Notes: generated by a model not told the origin, from the sequence alone. Positions 1 to 9,545 are shown, numbered from the stretch's first letter. The stretch: DNA of 64,000 nucleotides from Microlunatus antarcticus (GCF_014193425.1 NZ_JACHZG010000001.1:3596001-3660000), one strand, 5' to 3'. A program made the numbers and translations.

Positions 1-462
1 CTCGCACCCGGCGCCGGGCTGCCGGCCACGGTCGCCTCGGCCGAGGGACCGGTCAGCGCCGACGACCTCGTCGCCACGCGCGTCGTCGAGCTGGTGGTCC
101 ACGCGGACGACCTGTCCCGCAGCCTCGCCGAGCACGAACCCGTACCCCTGCTGCGCCCCGCGCTCGGCGTCGCCTCCCGGGCGCTGGCGGGCATCCTCGC
201 CGACCGCTTCCCGGGGCGTTCCGTGGAGGTCCGCGTGCCCCCGTACGCGGCGGTGCAGTGCTCGGCCGTCCGCGACGGCGTGCTCGACCCCGGTCCCACC
301 CACACCCGAGGGACCCCGCCCAACGTCGTGGAGACCGACGCGGTCACGTTCTTCCGGCTCTGCACCGGGCGCACGGCGTGGGACGACGCGCTCAGGTCCG
401 GCGTGATCGCCGCCTCGGGCCTGCGCGCGGACCTGTCCGAGATGGTGCCGCTGCTGGCGTGA
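1..462 (+). CDS. Sterol carrier family / maleylpyruvate isomerase-like protein, C-terminal part
   Basis: The frame is open from base 1 to a TGA at 460-462, so the 5' end lies outside the window; about 153 C-terminal residues are visible. The tail resembles the actinobacterial 'sterol carrier family protein' (bacterial SCP-like domain after a mycothiol-dependent isomerase-like helical bundle): an ELVVHADDL segment, a VRVPPYAAVQC strand, then TPPNVVETDAVTFFRLCTGR and a terminal ASGxRADLSxxxPLL. That ending is characteristic of this family, which binds hydrophobic ligands or is of unknown role. The GTG at 94 is internal, because coding continues upstream of it. No substrate can be assigned. Confidence 0.75.
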   Translation, partial: LAPGAGLPATVASAEGPVSADDLVATRVVELVVHADDLSRSLAEHEPVPLLRPALGVASRALAGILADRFPGRSVEVRVPPYAAVQCSAVRDGVLDPGPTHTRGTPPNVVETDAVTFFRLCTGRTAWDDALRSGVIAASGLRADLSEMVPLLA

Positions 463-613
463 GCGGTCATGCTCGTCGGCGCCCGAGCGAGCGGGACGTC
501 GGAGCGGACGGGCTCAGAGCGGACGGTGAAGGAGGCCATACGTACGACCGGCGCGAGCCGCCCTTGACCGGGAGCGACGAAGAGCCGGCGATCGGCCCAC
601 CCGTCGCAGGTGC

Positions 614-1951
614 TCACAACACAGGTAACAGCCGCTCGAGCTCCTGCGGAGTGACCTGTCGGCGGTACTCGGCGAACTCAGCGCGCTTGTTGCGCAGGAA
701 GAAGTCGAAGACGTGGTCGCCCAGCGTCTCGGCGACGAGCTCGGAGCTCTCCATCGCGCGGATCGCCTCGTCGAGGTTGCGCGGGAGCGGGGCGATGCCG
801 AGCGCCTGGCGCTCACGCTCGGTGAGCGACCAGACGTCGTCCTCGGCCCCGTCGGGGAGCTCGTACTCGCCCTCGATGCCGGCCAGCCCGGCGGCGAGGG
901 TGACGGCGAACGCCAGGTACGGGTTGGCCGCGGAGTCGATCGAGCGCAGCTCGACGCGCGCCGACGACGCCTTGTTCGGCTTGTACATCGGCACCCGGAC
1001 GAGCGCGGACCGGTTGTTGCGGCCCCAGCAGACGTAGCTCGGCGCCTCGCCGCCACCCGCCATCCGCTTGTACGAGTTCACGTACTGGTTGGTGACGGCG
1101 CTGATCTCCGACGCGTGCCGCAGCAGGCCGGCGATGAAGTGCCGTGCGACCTTGGACAGGTGGTTCTCGGCGCTCGCGTCGTAGAAGGCGTTGTTGTCGC
1201 CCTCGAAGAGCGACATGTGCGTGTGCATCGCCGAGCCGGGCCAGTCGGTCGCCGGCTTGGGCATGAACGAGGCGTGGATGCCCTGGCTGAGCGCGACCTC
1301 CTTCACCACGACCCGGAAGGTCATGATGTTGTCCGCCGTCGACAGCGCGTCGGCGTAGCGCAGATCGATCTCCTGCTGGCCCGGGCCCGCCTCGTGGTGG
1401 GAGAACTCGACCGAGATGCCCATCTGCTCGAGCATCGTGATGGCCTTGCGGCGGAAGTCGCTGCCGGTGCTCTGCGGGGTGTGGTCGAAGTAGCCCGAGT
1501 GGTCCACCGGCTCGGGCGTGACGCCGGGCAGCAGCGGGTCCTTGAAGAGGTAGAACTCGACCTCGGGGTGGGTGTAGAAGGTGAAGCCGAGGTCGGCCGC
1601 CTTGCCCAGTGCCCGCTTGAGGACGTAGCGCGGGTCGGCGTAGCTCGGGGAGCCGTCCGGCATCGAGATGTCGCAGAACATCCGCGCCGTCGCCGGCTTG
1701 GAGTCGCGCCACGGCAGGATCTGGAACGTCGCCGGGTCGGGGTGGGCGATCATGTCCGACTCGTAGACCCGGGCGAAACCCTCGACCGCCGAGCCGTCGA
1801 AGCCCATCCCCTCGGCGAAGGCCCCCTCGAGCTCGGCCGGCGCGATCGCGACCGACTTCAGGAAACCGAGGACGTCGGTGAACCACATCCGTACGAACCG
1901 GACGTCCCGCTCTTCGATCGCGCGGAGCACGAACTCCGTCTGCTTGTCCAC
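614..1951 (-). CDS. glnA2: Type I glutamine synthetase, GlnA2-like
   Basis: Probable glutamine synthetase (glutamate + NH3 + ATP to glutamine), 445 aa. Visible active-site motifs are EVEFYLF (metal ligand Glu), HHEAGPGQQEIDLR (Glu ligands), GSAMHTHMSL (ATP/metal His), NSYKRM and RSALVRVP (Arg). The length matches M. tuberculosis GlnA2 (446 aa). It lacks the longer insertion and the adenylylation-site tail of the GlnA1 type, so adenylylation control is not expected. I chose the GTG at 1951, giving VDKQTEFVLR, because family members begin near this point; an in-frame start at 1981 would add ten Arg-rich residues. It is monocistronic and transcribed away from nadE. Confidence 0.93.
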   Translation of the reverse strand: MDKQTEFVLRAIEERDVRFVRMWFTDVLGFLKSVAIAPAELEGAFAEGMGFDGSAVEGFARVYESDMIAHPDPATFQILPWRDSKPATARMFCDISMPDGSPSYADPRYVLKRALGKAADLGFTFYTHPEVEFYLFKDPLLPGVTPEPVDHSGYFDHTPQSTGSDFRRKAITMLEQMGISVEFSHHEAGPGQQEIDLRYADALSTADNIMTFRVVVKEVALSQGIHASFMPKPATDWPGSAMHTHMSLFEGDNNAFYDASAENHLSKVARHFIAGLLRHASEISAVTNQYVNSYKRMAGGGEAPSYVCWGRNNRSALVRVPMYKPNKASSARVELRSIDSAANPYLAFAVTLAAGLAGIEGEYELPDGAEDDVWSLTERERQALGIAPLPRNLDEAIRAMESSELVAETLGDHVFDFFLRNKRAEFAEYRRQVTPQELERLLPVL

Positions 1952-2087
1952 CGGGTCAGTGTGCCTGCCCCGGCGTAACACTCTGATTACAGGGGTGACG
2001 GGAGCGGCTGAGACCTCTACCTCGCAGGGAAGTGGTCGGTGCGCGCTCGCTGTGCGGCCCGCAGAGGACCCGGGCCGACCAGTTCTC

Positions 2088-2591
2088 TCAGGAGAGCTGT
2101 CCAGTCCCCTGCCCGCGCCGCAGCCGGTGGACCAGGGCCGTCAGGCCGAGGAACGGCAGGAGCAGGGCCGTCAGGTAGACGGGCAGGAAGAGCAGGAGCA
2201 GGACCGCGGTCGAGCTCTCGTCGACGTTCATGCCGATCAGCGACAGGACGAGGGTCACGGTGAAGAGCACGCAGGTGACCGCGACGACGGGCATCCCTCG
2301 GGGCCAGAACCGGGCGGCCAGCAGGACGAGGACGGCGAGCGCCGCGGGAGCCATGAGGTTCCACGCGGTGCTGACCAGCGTGTACGGGAGGTCACCGAGG
2401 ACCTGGGCCCTTGTGGCGCCCGGGTCGAGGTTGACGATGCCGAGGTAGACCATCTCGCCGACGACGAAGGCCGCGGACGCCAGCGGGAACAGCAGCAGCC
2501 GACCCCGGAGGCCCGGCCCGTCCAGACGGTGGAGCCACGAGCTCCGCGTGCGCGGGGCGCTGCTGACCGTCGGGCTGCTCGAGGGCGACAT
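2088..2591 (-). CDS. Integral membrane protein, four predicted helices
   Basis: 167 aa. A polar Ser-rich N-terminus of about 30 residues is followed by four hydrophobic segments (about 32-52, 77-95, 101-120 and 128-150) and a basic tail. I recognise no catalytic motif or named family. It sits between glnA2 (same strand, downstream) and the divergent nadE. GC3 is high, as expected for real coding here. Function unknown; it could be a small multi-span protein of the kind often found in actinobacterial genomes. Confidence 0.7.
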   Translation of the reverse strand: MSPSSSPTVSSAPRTRSSWLHRLDGPGLRGRLLLFPLASAAFVVGEMVYLGIVNLDPGATRAQVLGDLPYTLVSTAWNLMAPAALAVLVLLAARFWPRGMPVVAVTCVLFTVTLVLSLIGMNVDESSTAVLLLLFLPVYLTALLLPFLGLTALVHRLRRGQGTGQLS

Positions 2592-2673
2592 GACCCATCA
2601 TCGCCCGCCAGGTGCCCGCGGGCGTCGACCCGGGTGAGCCGGACGCCCGAGCGGGGGCTGAGAGACTGACGCC

Positions 2674-4716
2674 GTGAACTTCGCCTCGGTCTACGACCAG
2701 GGCTACGTCCGCGTCGCCGCGTGCGTGCCCACCGTCGCCCTCGCCGACCCGCGGACCAACGCGGCCGCGGTCGCCGAGCTGCTGCGGGCCAGCGCGGACG
2801 AGGGCGTCGGGGTCGCGGTCTTCCCCGAGCTGGCGCTCACGGGCTACTCGATCGAGGACCTCCTGCTGCAGGAGACCGTGCTCGACGAGGTGGAGGTCGC
2901 GGTCGGCGAGCTCGTCGCCGCGTCGGCCGGCCTCGCGACCGTCTGCGTCGTGGGCGCCCCGCTGCGGCACGGGAACCGCCTGCTGAACTGCGCCGTCGTG
3001 ATCCACCGCGGCGCGGTCCTCGGGGTGGCGCCGAAGTCGTACCTGCCGACGTACCGCGAGTTCTACGAACGTCGCCACTTCGCCCCCGGCGACGACCGCC
3101 GGGGTGGGTCCATCACCCTCGGCGGCCAGACCGTCCCGCTCGGCCCGGACCTCCTCTTCACCGCGACCGACGTGCCCGGCCTGACCTTCCACGTCGAGGT
3201 CTGCGAGGACCTGTGGGTGCCGGTGGCCCCGAGCGCCGAGGCCGCGCTGGCCGGCGCGAACCTGCTGCTCAACCTCTCCGGCAGCCCGATCACCGTCGGC
3301 CGCGCGGAGGACCGCCGGCTCCTCGTCCGCTCGCAGTCCGCGCGCTGCCTGGCGGCGTACGTCTACACCGCCGCCGGGCCGGGCGAGTCCAGCACGGACC
3401 TGTCCTGGGACGGCCAGACGATGGTCTACGAGCTCGGCCAGCTGCTGGCCGAGACGGACCGCTTCCCCGACGGACCGCGGCGGGCCGTCGCCGACGTCGA
3501 CCTCCTGCGGCTGCGCCAGGAACGTCTCCGACAGGGCACGTTCGACGACAACCGCCGCACCCTCGACGCCCGGGGTGGGCGGGAGTTCCGCACGGTCACC
3601 TTCACACTCGACCCCCCGCGTGGCGACCTCGGACTGCGGCGCAGCCTGGACCGCTTCCCCTTCGTGCCCGACGACGTCGACCGCCTCGCGCTCGACTGCT
3701 ACGAGGCGTACAACATCCAGGTCACCGCGCTCGCCCAGCGCCTCGTCGCCATCGGCAACCCCCAGATCGTCATCGGCGTCTCGGGCGGGCTCGACTCGAC
3801 CCACGCGCTGATGGTCGCGGCCAAGGCGATGGACCGCCTCGGCCGCCCGCGCACCGACATCCTCGCCTTCACGCTGCCGGGCTTCGCGACGAGCGCGGCC
3901 ACCAAGGACAGCGCGACGCGGCTCTCGCTGGCCCTGGGGGCGACGTTCGCCGAGATCGACGTCCGCCCGGCGGCGGAGAAGATGCTGACCGACATGGGTC
4001 ACCCGTTCGCCGACGGGCACCCCGTCTACGACGTCACCTTCGAGAACGTCCAGGCCGGCCTGCGCACCGACTACCTCTTCCGCCTGGCCAACCAGCGCAA
4101 CGGCATCGTGCTGGGCACCGGCGACCTGTCCGAGCTCGCCCTGGGCTGGTGCACGTACGGGGTCGGCGACCAGATGTCGCACTACGCGGTCAACGCCGGC
4201 GTGCCCAAGACGCTCATCCAGCACCTGATCCGCTGGGCGATCGGCAACGGCGAGTTCGACGCCGACACGAACGGGGTCCTGAGCACGATCCTGGCGCAGG
4301 AGATCAGCCCCGAGCTCGTGCCCGTCGCCGAGGGCGAGCGGCCGCAGAGCACCGAGGCCAAGATCGGCCCGTACGCGCTGCAGGACTTCACGCTCTTCCA
4401 CGTGCTGCGCTACGGCTTCCCGCCCAGCCGCATCGCCTTCCTCGCCCAGCACGCCTGGTCCGACCCGGACGTCGGCGCCTGGCCGCCCGGCTTCGACGGG
4501 GTGCGGACGGCGTACGACCTGGTCACGATCCGGCACTGGCTCGAGGTCTTCTGCCAGCGGTTCTTCGCCACGAGCCAGTTCAAGCGGTCGGCCATCCCCA
4601 ACGGCCCGAAGGTCGTCGCGGGCGGCGCACTGTCCCCGCGCGGGGAGTGGCGGGCACCCTCCGACGGCAACGCCCGCGCCTGGCTGGCCGAGCTCGACCG
4701 GAACGTCCCGCGCTGA
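2674..4716 (+). CDS. nadE: Glutamine-dependent NAD+ synthetase
   Basis: Catalyses the last step of NAD biosynthesis: deamido-NAD+ + ATP + glutamine to NAD+. The 680 aa match the two-domain actinobacterial form (M. tuberculosis NadE is 679 aa). The N-terminal nitrilase-fold glutaminase shows the Glu-Lys-Cys triad at E52 ([11 protein letters not shown]), K121 (PKSYLP) and C177 (EVCEDLW). The C-terminal synthetase has the PP-loop motif GVSGGLDST near residue 370 and [13 protein letters not shown] further on. The start is GTG at 2674, a few bases after a poor Shine-Dalgarno region. It is probably a single-gene unit, divergent from the membrane protein at 2088-2591. Confidence 0.97.
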   Translation: MNFASVYDQGYVRVAACVPTVALADPRTNAAAVAELLRASADEGVGVAVFPELALTGYSIEDLLLQETVLDEVEVAVGELVAASAGLATVCVVGAPLRHGNRLLNCAVVIHRGAVLGVAPKSYLPTYREFYERRHFAPGDDRRGGSITLGGQTVPLGPDLLFTATDVPGLTFHVEVCEDLWVPVAPSAEAALAGANLLLNLSGSPITVGRAEDRRLLVRSQSARCLAAYVYTAAGPGESSTDLSWDGQTMVYELGQLLAETDRFPDGPRRAVADVDLLRLRQERLRQGTFDDNRRTLDARGGREFRTVTFTLDPPRGDLGLRRSLDRFPFVPDDVDRLALDCYEAYNIQVTALAQRLVAIGNPQIVIGVSGGLDSTHALMVAAKAMDRLGRPRTDILAFTLPGFATSAATKDSATRLSLALGATFAEIDVRPAAEKMLTDMGHPFADGHPVYDVTFENVQAGLRTDYLFRLANQRNGIVLGTGDLSELALGWCTYGVGDQMSHYAVNAGVPKTLIQHLIRWAIGNGEFDADTNGVLSTILAQEISPELVPVAEGERPQSTEAKIGPYALQDFTLFHVLRYGFPPSRIAFLAQHAWSDPDVGAWPPGFDGVRTAYDLVTIRHWLEVFCQRFFATSQFKRSAIPNGPKVVAGGALSPRGEWRAPSDGNARAWLAELDRNVPR

Positions 4717-4813
4717 GCCGGCGAGGCTGAGCTCGGCGGGGCAGACCCGGCGAGACGGTCGCCGCGTGCGCGTCGGTGCGCTGCCGACCCCCGCCCGCGG
4801 CTAGCGTTCGGGG

Positions 4814-5734
4814 GTGTCGACCCCCGGCTGGTACCCCGACCCCGGAGGCCGGAGCGGCCACTTCCGCTTCTGGGACGGGCAGACCTGGGCGCCGACCACC
4901 ACCGCGAACCCCGCGCCGACCGCCCCCGGCGGTCCGTCCGGCCCGCCGCCCCGGGGTCCGCGACGCCCCGTCGGTCGCTGGCTGCTCGTGGGTGCCGTGC
5001 TGCTCGTCGTGCTGGCGGTGGTGGGCGCCCTCGTGGTGCGCAACGGGAACCGCACCATCGTCGACCACGGTCCCGCCCCGTCGACCACAACTGGCGGCGG
5101 AGACATCTCCCCCGCCGAGACCCCGTCGCTCGCGCCCACGCCGATCCCGAGCAGCCCGAGCCCCGAGAGCCCCACCCCGAGCCCGTCGCCGAGCGCCGAG
5201 GCCTGCCCGGTGGGCAACCCGTTCGCGCGCCAGGACTACGCCCGGGACGGCCGCGTGCACGGCGGCGGGCTGTCGTTCCCCCGCCAGTCCGGCTGGGAGG
5301 AGCCGGGCGAGCAGGTCAGCTCCTTCACCTGGGCGTACGACGTGGGCGAGACCGACGTCCGGGTCGAGCCGCAGTGGTACGCCTCGTACGCGGTCGGCGC
5401 GGTGTCGGTGGCCGACGGCTTCGAGGACCCGCGCAGCGCGGCCGAGCTGGCCATGCGCTGCAGCGTCGGCTCCGCCCTCTATCGCGACGTGACCAGCCGG
5501 ACCGACCTCGTGAACGAGGAGACGACCGTGGACGGCTACCCGGCCTGGACGCTGCGCTCGGAGATCCGCGTCGCGGACGACCGCACGACCTCCGAGGGCG
5601 ACACCGTCCAGATCACCGTCGTCGACCAGGGGTCGGGCGAGGCGCTGTCCTTCTTCTGGGGCTGTGCGCCGATCGGCGACCCGGCCTTCACCGACCGGCT
5701 CGACCAGGTGGCGCAGCAGCTCAGCGTCGGCTGA
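4814..5734 (+). CDS. DUF2510 domain membrane protein with extracellular domain
   Basis: 306 aa. Residues 4-28 form a DUF2510 motif (GWYPDPGG ... RFWDGQTWA), a short cytoplasmic module common in actinobacteria. A Pro-rich linker, one transmembrane helix (about 56-76), a long Pro/Ser/Glu linker (about 90-132) and a C-terminal extracytoplasmic domain of about 170 residues follow. The C-terminal domain has two or three Cys (AMRCSVG, FWGCAP) and resembles small secreted actinobacterial domains of unknown function. The start is GTG at 4814, so the motif lies at the extreme N-terminus as usual. No substrate can be inferred. Confidence 0.82.
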   Translation: MSTPGWYPDPGGRSGHFRFWDGQTWAPTTTANPAPTAPGGPSGPPPRGPRRPVGRWLLVGAVLLVVLAVVGALVVRNGNRTIVDHGPAPSTTTGGGDISPAETPSLAPTPIPSSPSPESPTPSPSPSAEACPVGNPFARQDYARDGRVHGGGLSFPRQSGWEEPGEQVSSFTWAYDVGETDVRVEPQWYASYAVGAVSVADGFEDPRSAAELAMRCSVGSALYRDVTSRTDLVNEETTVDGYPAWTLRSEIRVADDRTTSEGDTVQITVVDQGSGEALSFFWGCAPIGDPAFTDRLDQVAQQLSVG

Positions 5735-5755
5735 AGACCGCTCAGGTCGAGAGGC

Positions 5756-6607
5756 TCAGGCGGGGACCGACGGCCGCGGGATCCCGGCCTCCTCGGCGAA
5801 CACCGTCATCCGCTGCAGCCAGGGCGCGCCGTAGGTGGTCGCCATGGCCACGTCGCCGGCGTCACGGCCGCGGCCGATCAGCACCCGACCCTTGCGCTGC
5901 ATGTTGTTGCGCGGGTCGAAGGTGAACCAGCGGCCCCCGAGGTAGACCTCCATCCACGCGGCGAAGTCCATCGGGCTGGGCGAGACGGCGACGTCGATCT
6001 CGGGCAGGTAGCCGAAGACGTAGCGCGCCGGGATGTTGAGCGCCCGGCACAGCGAGACGGCCAGGTGGGTGAAGTCGCGGCAGACCCCGTAGCCGGCCGC
6101 GTGCACGTCGGCCGCGGTGCTGCGCGCGTTGCTGCTGCCGTACTGGAACTTCAGGTGCGAGTTCACGTAGTCGCAGATCGCCTGGACGCGGGTGTAGCCC
6201 CGCGGCAGCTGGCCGAAGCGGTTCCACGCCTCGGCCCCGAGGACGTCGGGCAGGCAGTAGCGGCTCGGCAGGGTGAAGATCAGGACGTCGTCCGGCAGGT
6301 CCTCGGGCGCGAGCTCCTCCGCGCTCTCGTCGACCTCCTCGGTCGCGTCCGGCACGGTCACCAGCGCCGAGTACGTCAGCGTCGACTGCCCAGCCGGGAT
6401 GGTCAGCCGGCGGCACAGGTTGTCGTAGAGGTCGTGGTAGGTCCGCGTCGACTGCTCGGGGACGAAGGTCCACGACTCGTCGTGCACCGTCACCTGCTGG
6501 TCGGGCGCGGGCTCGACCTGGAAGACCGCCGGCACGTCGTACGCCGACGAGTGGACGAACTCGCAACCGATCCGGACCTCGCGGGTCCCCGGGGCCCCCG
6601 GGGTCAC
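5756..6607 (-). CDS. Transglutaminase-like domain protein
   Basis: 283 aa. An N-terminal beta-rich region (about 1-110) precedes a transglutaminase-core domain with the nucleophile motif GVCRDFTHLA (about Cys 174) and a later GGRWFTFDPRNN strand carrying the Asp. At the place where the family His normally precedes the Trp (H-x-W or HAW), this protein reads MDFAAW, so the catalytic His seems to be Ala. The fold assignment is firm; catalytic activity is not. The GTG start overlaps the TGA of the upstream YtxH gene by 4 bp (6604-6607), indicating translational coupling. Confidence 0.88.
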   Translation of the reverse strand: MTPGAPGTREVRIGCEFVHSSAYDVPAVFQVEPAPDQQVTVHDESWTFVPEQSTRTYHDLYDNLCRRLTIPAGQSTLTYSALVTVPDATEEVDESAEELAPEDLPDDVLIFTLPSRYCLPDVLGAEAWNRFGQLPRGYTRVQAICDYVNSHLKFQYGSSNARSTAADVHAAGYGVCRDFTHLAVSLCRALNIPARYVFGYLPEIDVAVSPSPMDFAAWMEVYLGGRWFTFDPRNNMQRKGRVLIGRGRDAGDVAMATTYGAPWLQRMTVFAEEAGIPRPSVPA

Positions 6608-6891
6608 GAAACGCTGGAGGAGGTCGAACCGGGCGTGGCGTCGGGCTTCGGTGCCTCGGCGACCGCGTCCGCGGCGGTGTTGACGACGTTCGCGATGGGG
6701 TCGGGGAGCGACCCGGTGTTCTTCTTCACCTCGGAGGCGAGCCGAGCCGCGGCGTCCTGCGCCTGCTGGCTGTGCGCGAGGTCGTTCGCGCGCGTCTTGA
6801 GCTCCTCGAACTTCTCGCGACCCGCACGCGTGCCCAGGACGTAGCCGACGCTGCCCGCCACCGCGGCCACCAGCACTGTCTTCAGCTTCAT
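6604..6891 (-). CDS. YtxH-like small membrane protein
   Basis: 95 aa. An N-terminal transmembrane segment (residues 3-20, VLVAAVAGSVGYVLGTRAG) is followed by a charged helical stretch and a low-complexity acidic/Ser tail. The GYVLGTRAGREKFEEL signature is typical of the YtxH/general-stress family of actinobacteria. A Shine-Dalgarno-like GAGGAG lies upstream of the ATG. It is the first gene of a two-gene unit with the transglutaminase-like gene, which starts inside its stop codon. Exact role unknown. Confidence 0.82.
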   Translation of the reverse strand: MKLKTVLVAAVAGSVGYVLGTRAGREKFEELKTRANDLAHSQQAQDAAARLASEVKKNTGSLPDPIANVVNTAADAVAEAPKPDATPGSTSSSVS

Positions 6892-7050
6892 CTGCTCCTC
6901 GTTCCGTCGCTGTCCAGGGCCGCCGTGAAGCGGGTTCGGCGGAACTCTACGGTGAACTCCGGACGACGCTCAGGGCAGCCCAGGCCCGAAACGTGGCGGT
7001 AACGCAGGTGCTCCCGCGCAGCGGCCGGGGCCGGGGAGGAGGCAGGGGCG

Positions 7051-7443
7051 ATGAGCGGTTCCGTACGACGCGTCGAAGTCACCGGACCGGCCGACCCGGC
7101 CGTGGCCTGGGACCGCTACGCCGACCTCGGCGCCTGGCCGACCTGGGCCCCGCAGATCCGTCGGGTCGAGGCCGACGGGCCCCGCCTCGCCCGGGGACGG
7201 ACCGGGACCGTGCACGTGGTCGGCGGCCTCCGGGTGCCGTTCGTGGTCACGGCGGTCGACGAGCGACGGCTCGCCTGGAGCTGGATCGCCCGCCTCGGAC
7301 CGGTCTCGCTGACGCTGCACCACGACCTGGCGGCGACCCCGGACGGGACCCGGGCGGGCCTCGTGCTGGAGGGCCCCGCCCTCGTCGTCGCCGCGTACGG
7401 GCCGCTCACCCGGGCCCCGCTGACCCGGCTGCTCCGCCCCTGA
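7051..7443 (+). CDS. SRPBCC-family (polyketide cyclase-like) protein
   Basis: 130 aa. The whole protein matches the SRPBCC/START-like helix-grip fold: VRRVEVTGPADPAVAWDRYADL at the N-terminus, then WPTWAPQIRRVE, LAWSWIARLGPVSLTLHH and a C-terminal helix. Such proteins bind hydrophobic ligands; the ligand cannot be read from sequence. The ATG at 7051 follows a good purine-rich stretch (GGAGGCAGGGGCG). The next gene in the same direction starts 124 bp later behind palindromic sequence, so this is probably a separate unit. Confidence 0.78.
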   Translation: MSGSVRRVEVTGPADPAVAWDRYADLGAWPTWAPQIRRVEADGPRLARGRTGTVHVVGGLRVPFVVTAVDERRLAWSWIARLGPVSLTLHHDLAATPDGTRAGLVLEGPALVVAAYGPLTRAPLTRLLRP

Positions 7444-7452
7444 GACGACGCT

Positions 7453-7475
7453 CCTGAGCGTCTCGCCGTCTCAGG
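7453..7475. promoter_or_regulatory. Palindrome upstream of sulfate transport operon
   Basis: CCTGAG-N11-CTCAGG is a perfect interrupted palindrome in the 124-bp gap before the sulfate-binding protein gene. Further GTCTC/GAGAC copies lie around it (7442-7464 and 7490s). It could be an operator for a sulfur regulator or a factor-independent terminator for the gene ending at 7443; there is no T-run. Assignment is inference. Confidence 0.3.
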
Positions 7476-7567
7476 ATTCAGACACGCGTCTCATGCGAGC
7501 CCATGAAGCCTGCATTCTCTAGTCGGCCAGTAGGCATTGGCCGCTCCTCCACAGAACAGGCTTGACC

Positions 7568-8638
7568 GTGGTCACTCTCCTCGACCGTCTGCACGTCCGC
7601 GGGATCGCGCTCGTCGCCACCGCCGCCGCGTCGTCCCTGCTGCTGGCCGGGTGCGTCGGCGGGTCGGCCACCGGCTCCGGCGACGCCGGTTCCGGGAGCT
7701 CCGGCTCCGCGTCGTCCGTGATCCACCTCGTCGGCTACTCCGTGCCGAAGGAGGCGAACGGCGCCATCGAGAAGAAGTTCCAGGCGACGCCGGCCGGCCA
7801 GGGCGTGACCTTCGAGGAGGCGTACGGGCCGTCGGGCGACCAGAGCCGCGCCGTGGTGAACGGCCTCGCGGCCGACTACGTGAGCTTCTCGCTCGAGCCC
7901 GACGTGACCCGCCTGGTCAAGGCCGGGCTCGTCGACACGAGCTGGAACGCCGGGGCCACCAAGGGCATGGTCGCCGACTCGGTCGTCGTCATCGCCGTGC
8001 GCAAGGGCAACCCCAAGGGGATCAAGGGCTGGGACGACCTGATCAAGCCCGGCATCAAGATCATCACCCCGAACCCGGCCTCGTCGGGCTCCGCCCGCTG
8101 GAACACGCTCGCCGCGTACGAGCACACGATCTCCGACGGCGGCACCGAGGCGCAGGCGAAGGACTACCTGACCCAGTTCTTCACCCACGTGCAGTCGCTG
8201 CCCGGCAGCGGCCGCGACGCCACCAACGCGTTCATCAGCGGCGACGCCGACGCGCTGATCAGCTACGAGAACGAGGCCATCCTGGCCCGCCAGTCCGGCG
8301 AGGACTTCGACTACGTCGTGCCGGACGAGACGATCCTCATCGAGAACCCGGCGGCCATCACCACCAAGGCCACGCCCAAGGCGAAGGACTACCTCGACTA
8401 CGTCCTGTCGGCCGACGGCCAGGCGGGCTTCGTGGCCAAGGGCTTCCGACCCGTCGTCGCCGGCACCCCGACGACCGACGTCCAGGGCGCGAACGACCCC
8501 GCGAACCCCTTCCCCACGCCGGCCAAGCTGACGACGATCGCCGACCTCGGCGGCTGGGACGCGGTGAACGAGAAGTTCTTCACCGACAAGACCGGGATCG
8601 TCTCGCAGGTGCAGCAGGCCACCGGCAAGAGCCAGTGA
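7568..8638 (+). CDS. Sulfate ABC transporter substrate-binding lipoprotein
   Basis: 356 aa, extracytoplasmic receptor of the sulfate/thiosulfate importer (Sbp/CysP family). Signal peptide with lipobox LLAGC (Cys29 is the lipidation site), then a Gly/Ser linker and the binding domain. Family marks include LEPDVTRLVKAGLVD, VRKGNPKGIKGWDDL and GSARWNTLAAY (oxyanion-binding Ser/Arg/Trp region). I prefer GTG at 7568 because AGG ends 7 bases upstream; the in-frame TTG at 7562 is only 1 base from it. First gene of an operon with cysT, cysW and cysA. Confidence 0.95.
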   Translation: MVTLLDRLHVRGIALVATAAASSLLLAGCVGGSATGSGDAGSGSSGSASSVIHLVGYSVPKEANGAIEKKFQATPAGQGVTFEEAYGPSGDQSRAVVNGLAADYVSFSLEPDVTRLVKAGLVDTSWNAGATKGMVADSVVVIAVRKGNPKGIKGWDDLIKPGIKIITPNPASSGSARWNTLAAYEHTISDGGTEAQAKDYLTQFFTHVQSLPGSGRDATNAFISGDADALISYENEAILARQSGEDFDYVVPDETILIENPAAITTKATPKAKDYLDYVLSADGQAGFVAKGFRPVVAGTPTTDVQGANDPANPFPTPAKLTTIADLGGWDAVNEKFFTDKTGIVSQVQQATGKSQ

Positions 8639-8666
8639 CCGCCGAGCCGGTCGCGAAGGTCGCGCG

Positions 8667-9545
8667 GTGACCACCGCCGCCACCTCCGCGCTGGCGGGCC
8701 CGGCGGCGTCGGAGGACGCCCCCACCCCCGGTCGGGCCCCGTCGGGCCGACGCCGACGCAGCACCCTGACGCGGGGCGCGGGGATCGGCCTCGGCGTCGC
8801 GATGATCTGGTTCAGCCTCCTGGTCCTGATCCCGCTGATCGCCGTCGTCGTCCAGGCCGCGAGCGGAGGCTGGGCGGCGTACGCGGCCGCGATCACCAGT
8901 CCGCAGACGGTCGCCGCGCTCGGGCTCACCGTCGGCCACGCCGTCCTGGTGACCCTCGTCGACATCGTCATGGGCACGGCCATCGCCTGGGTCCTGGTCC
9001 GGGACTCGTTCCCGGGCAAGCGCGCCCTCGAGGTCGTCATCGACATCCCCTTCGCGCTCCCGACCATCGTCGCGGGCCTGGTGCTGCTGAGCCTGTACGG
9101 CGCGAGCTCCCCCCTCGGCCTGCACTGGGCCAACACCTCCCACGCGGTGACGCTGGCCTTCCTGTTCGTCACGCTGCCGTTCGTCGTCCGCACGGTCCAG
9201 CCGGTGCTGATGGAGATCGAGCCCGAGGTCGAGGAGGCCGCGGCCTCGCTCGGGGCGAGCCGCTTCACCGTGTTCCGGCTCGTGATCCTGCCGAGCCTCG
9301 TGCCCGCCATCACGTCAGGCGCGGCGCTGGCCTTCGCCCGGGCGATCAGCGAGTACGGCTCCCTCGTGCTGCTGTCGGGCAACCTGCCGTACTCCACCGA
9401 GGTCGCGAGCGTCCGCATCCTGTCCTTCATCGAGGGCGACCAGCTCACGGCCGCCGCGGCCGTGGCCTCGCTGCTGCTGGTCGTCGCCCTGGTCGTGATC
9501 GTCGGGCTCGAGATCGTCTCCCGCCGGGTGGCGCGGCATGGCTGA
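8667..9545 (+). CDS. cysT: Sulfate ABC transporter permease CysT
   Basis: 292 aa inner-membrane permease with about six helices. The EAA-type cytoplasmic loop that contacts CysA reads EVEEAAASLGASRFTVFRLVILP, and ISEYGSLVLLSGN is typical of CysT/CysU. The N-terminal 30 residues are polar and cytoplasmic. The GTG start lies 28 bp after the binding-protein stop. The 3' end overlaps cysW by 8 bp (9538-9545), indicating coupling. It pairs with CysW to form the sulfate channel. Confidence 0.95.
   Translation: MTTAATSALAGPAASEDAPTPGRAPSGRRRRSTLTRGAGIGLGVAMIWFSLLVLIPLIAVVVQAASGGWAAYAAAITSPQTVAALGLTVGHAVLVTLVDIVMGTAIAWVLVRDSFPGKRALEVVIDIPFALPTIVAGLVLLSLYGASSPLGLHWANTSHAVTLAFLFVTLPFVVRTVQPVLMEIEPEVEEAAASLGASRFTVFRLVILPSLVPAITSGAALAFARAISEYGSLVLLSGNLPYSTEVASVRILSFIEGDQLTAAAAVASLLLVVALVVIVGLEIVSRRVARHG

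Noticed and set aside
2392-4536. 714-codon minus-strand open frame across nadE
   Set aside because: It is antisense to nadE, whose family motifs span the full length; its sequence is Arg/Val/Gly-rich shadow typical of high-GC antisense frames.
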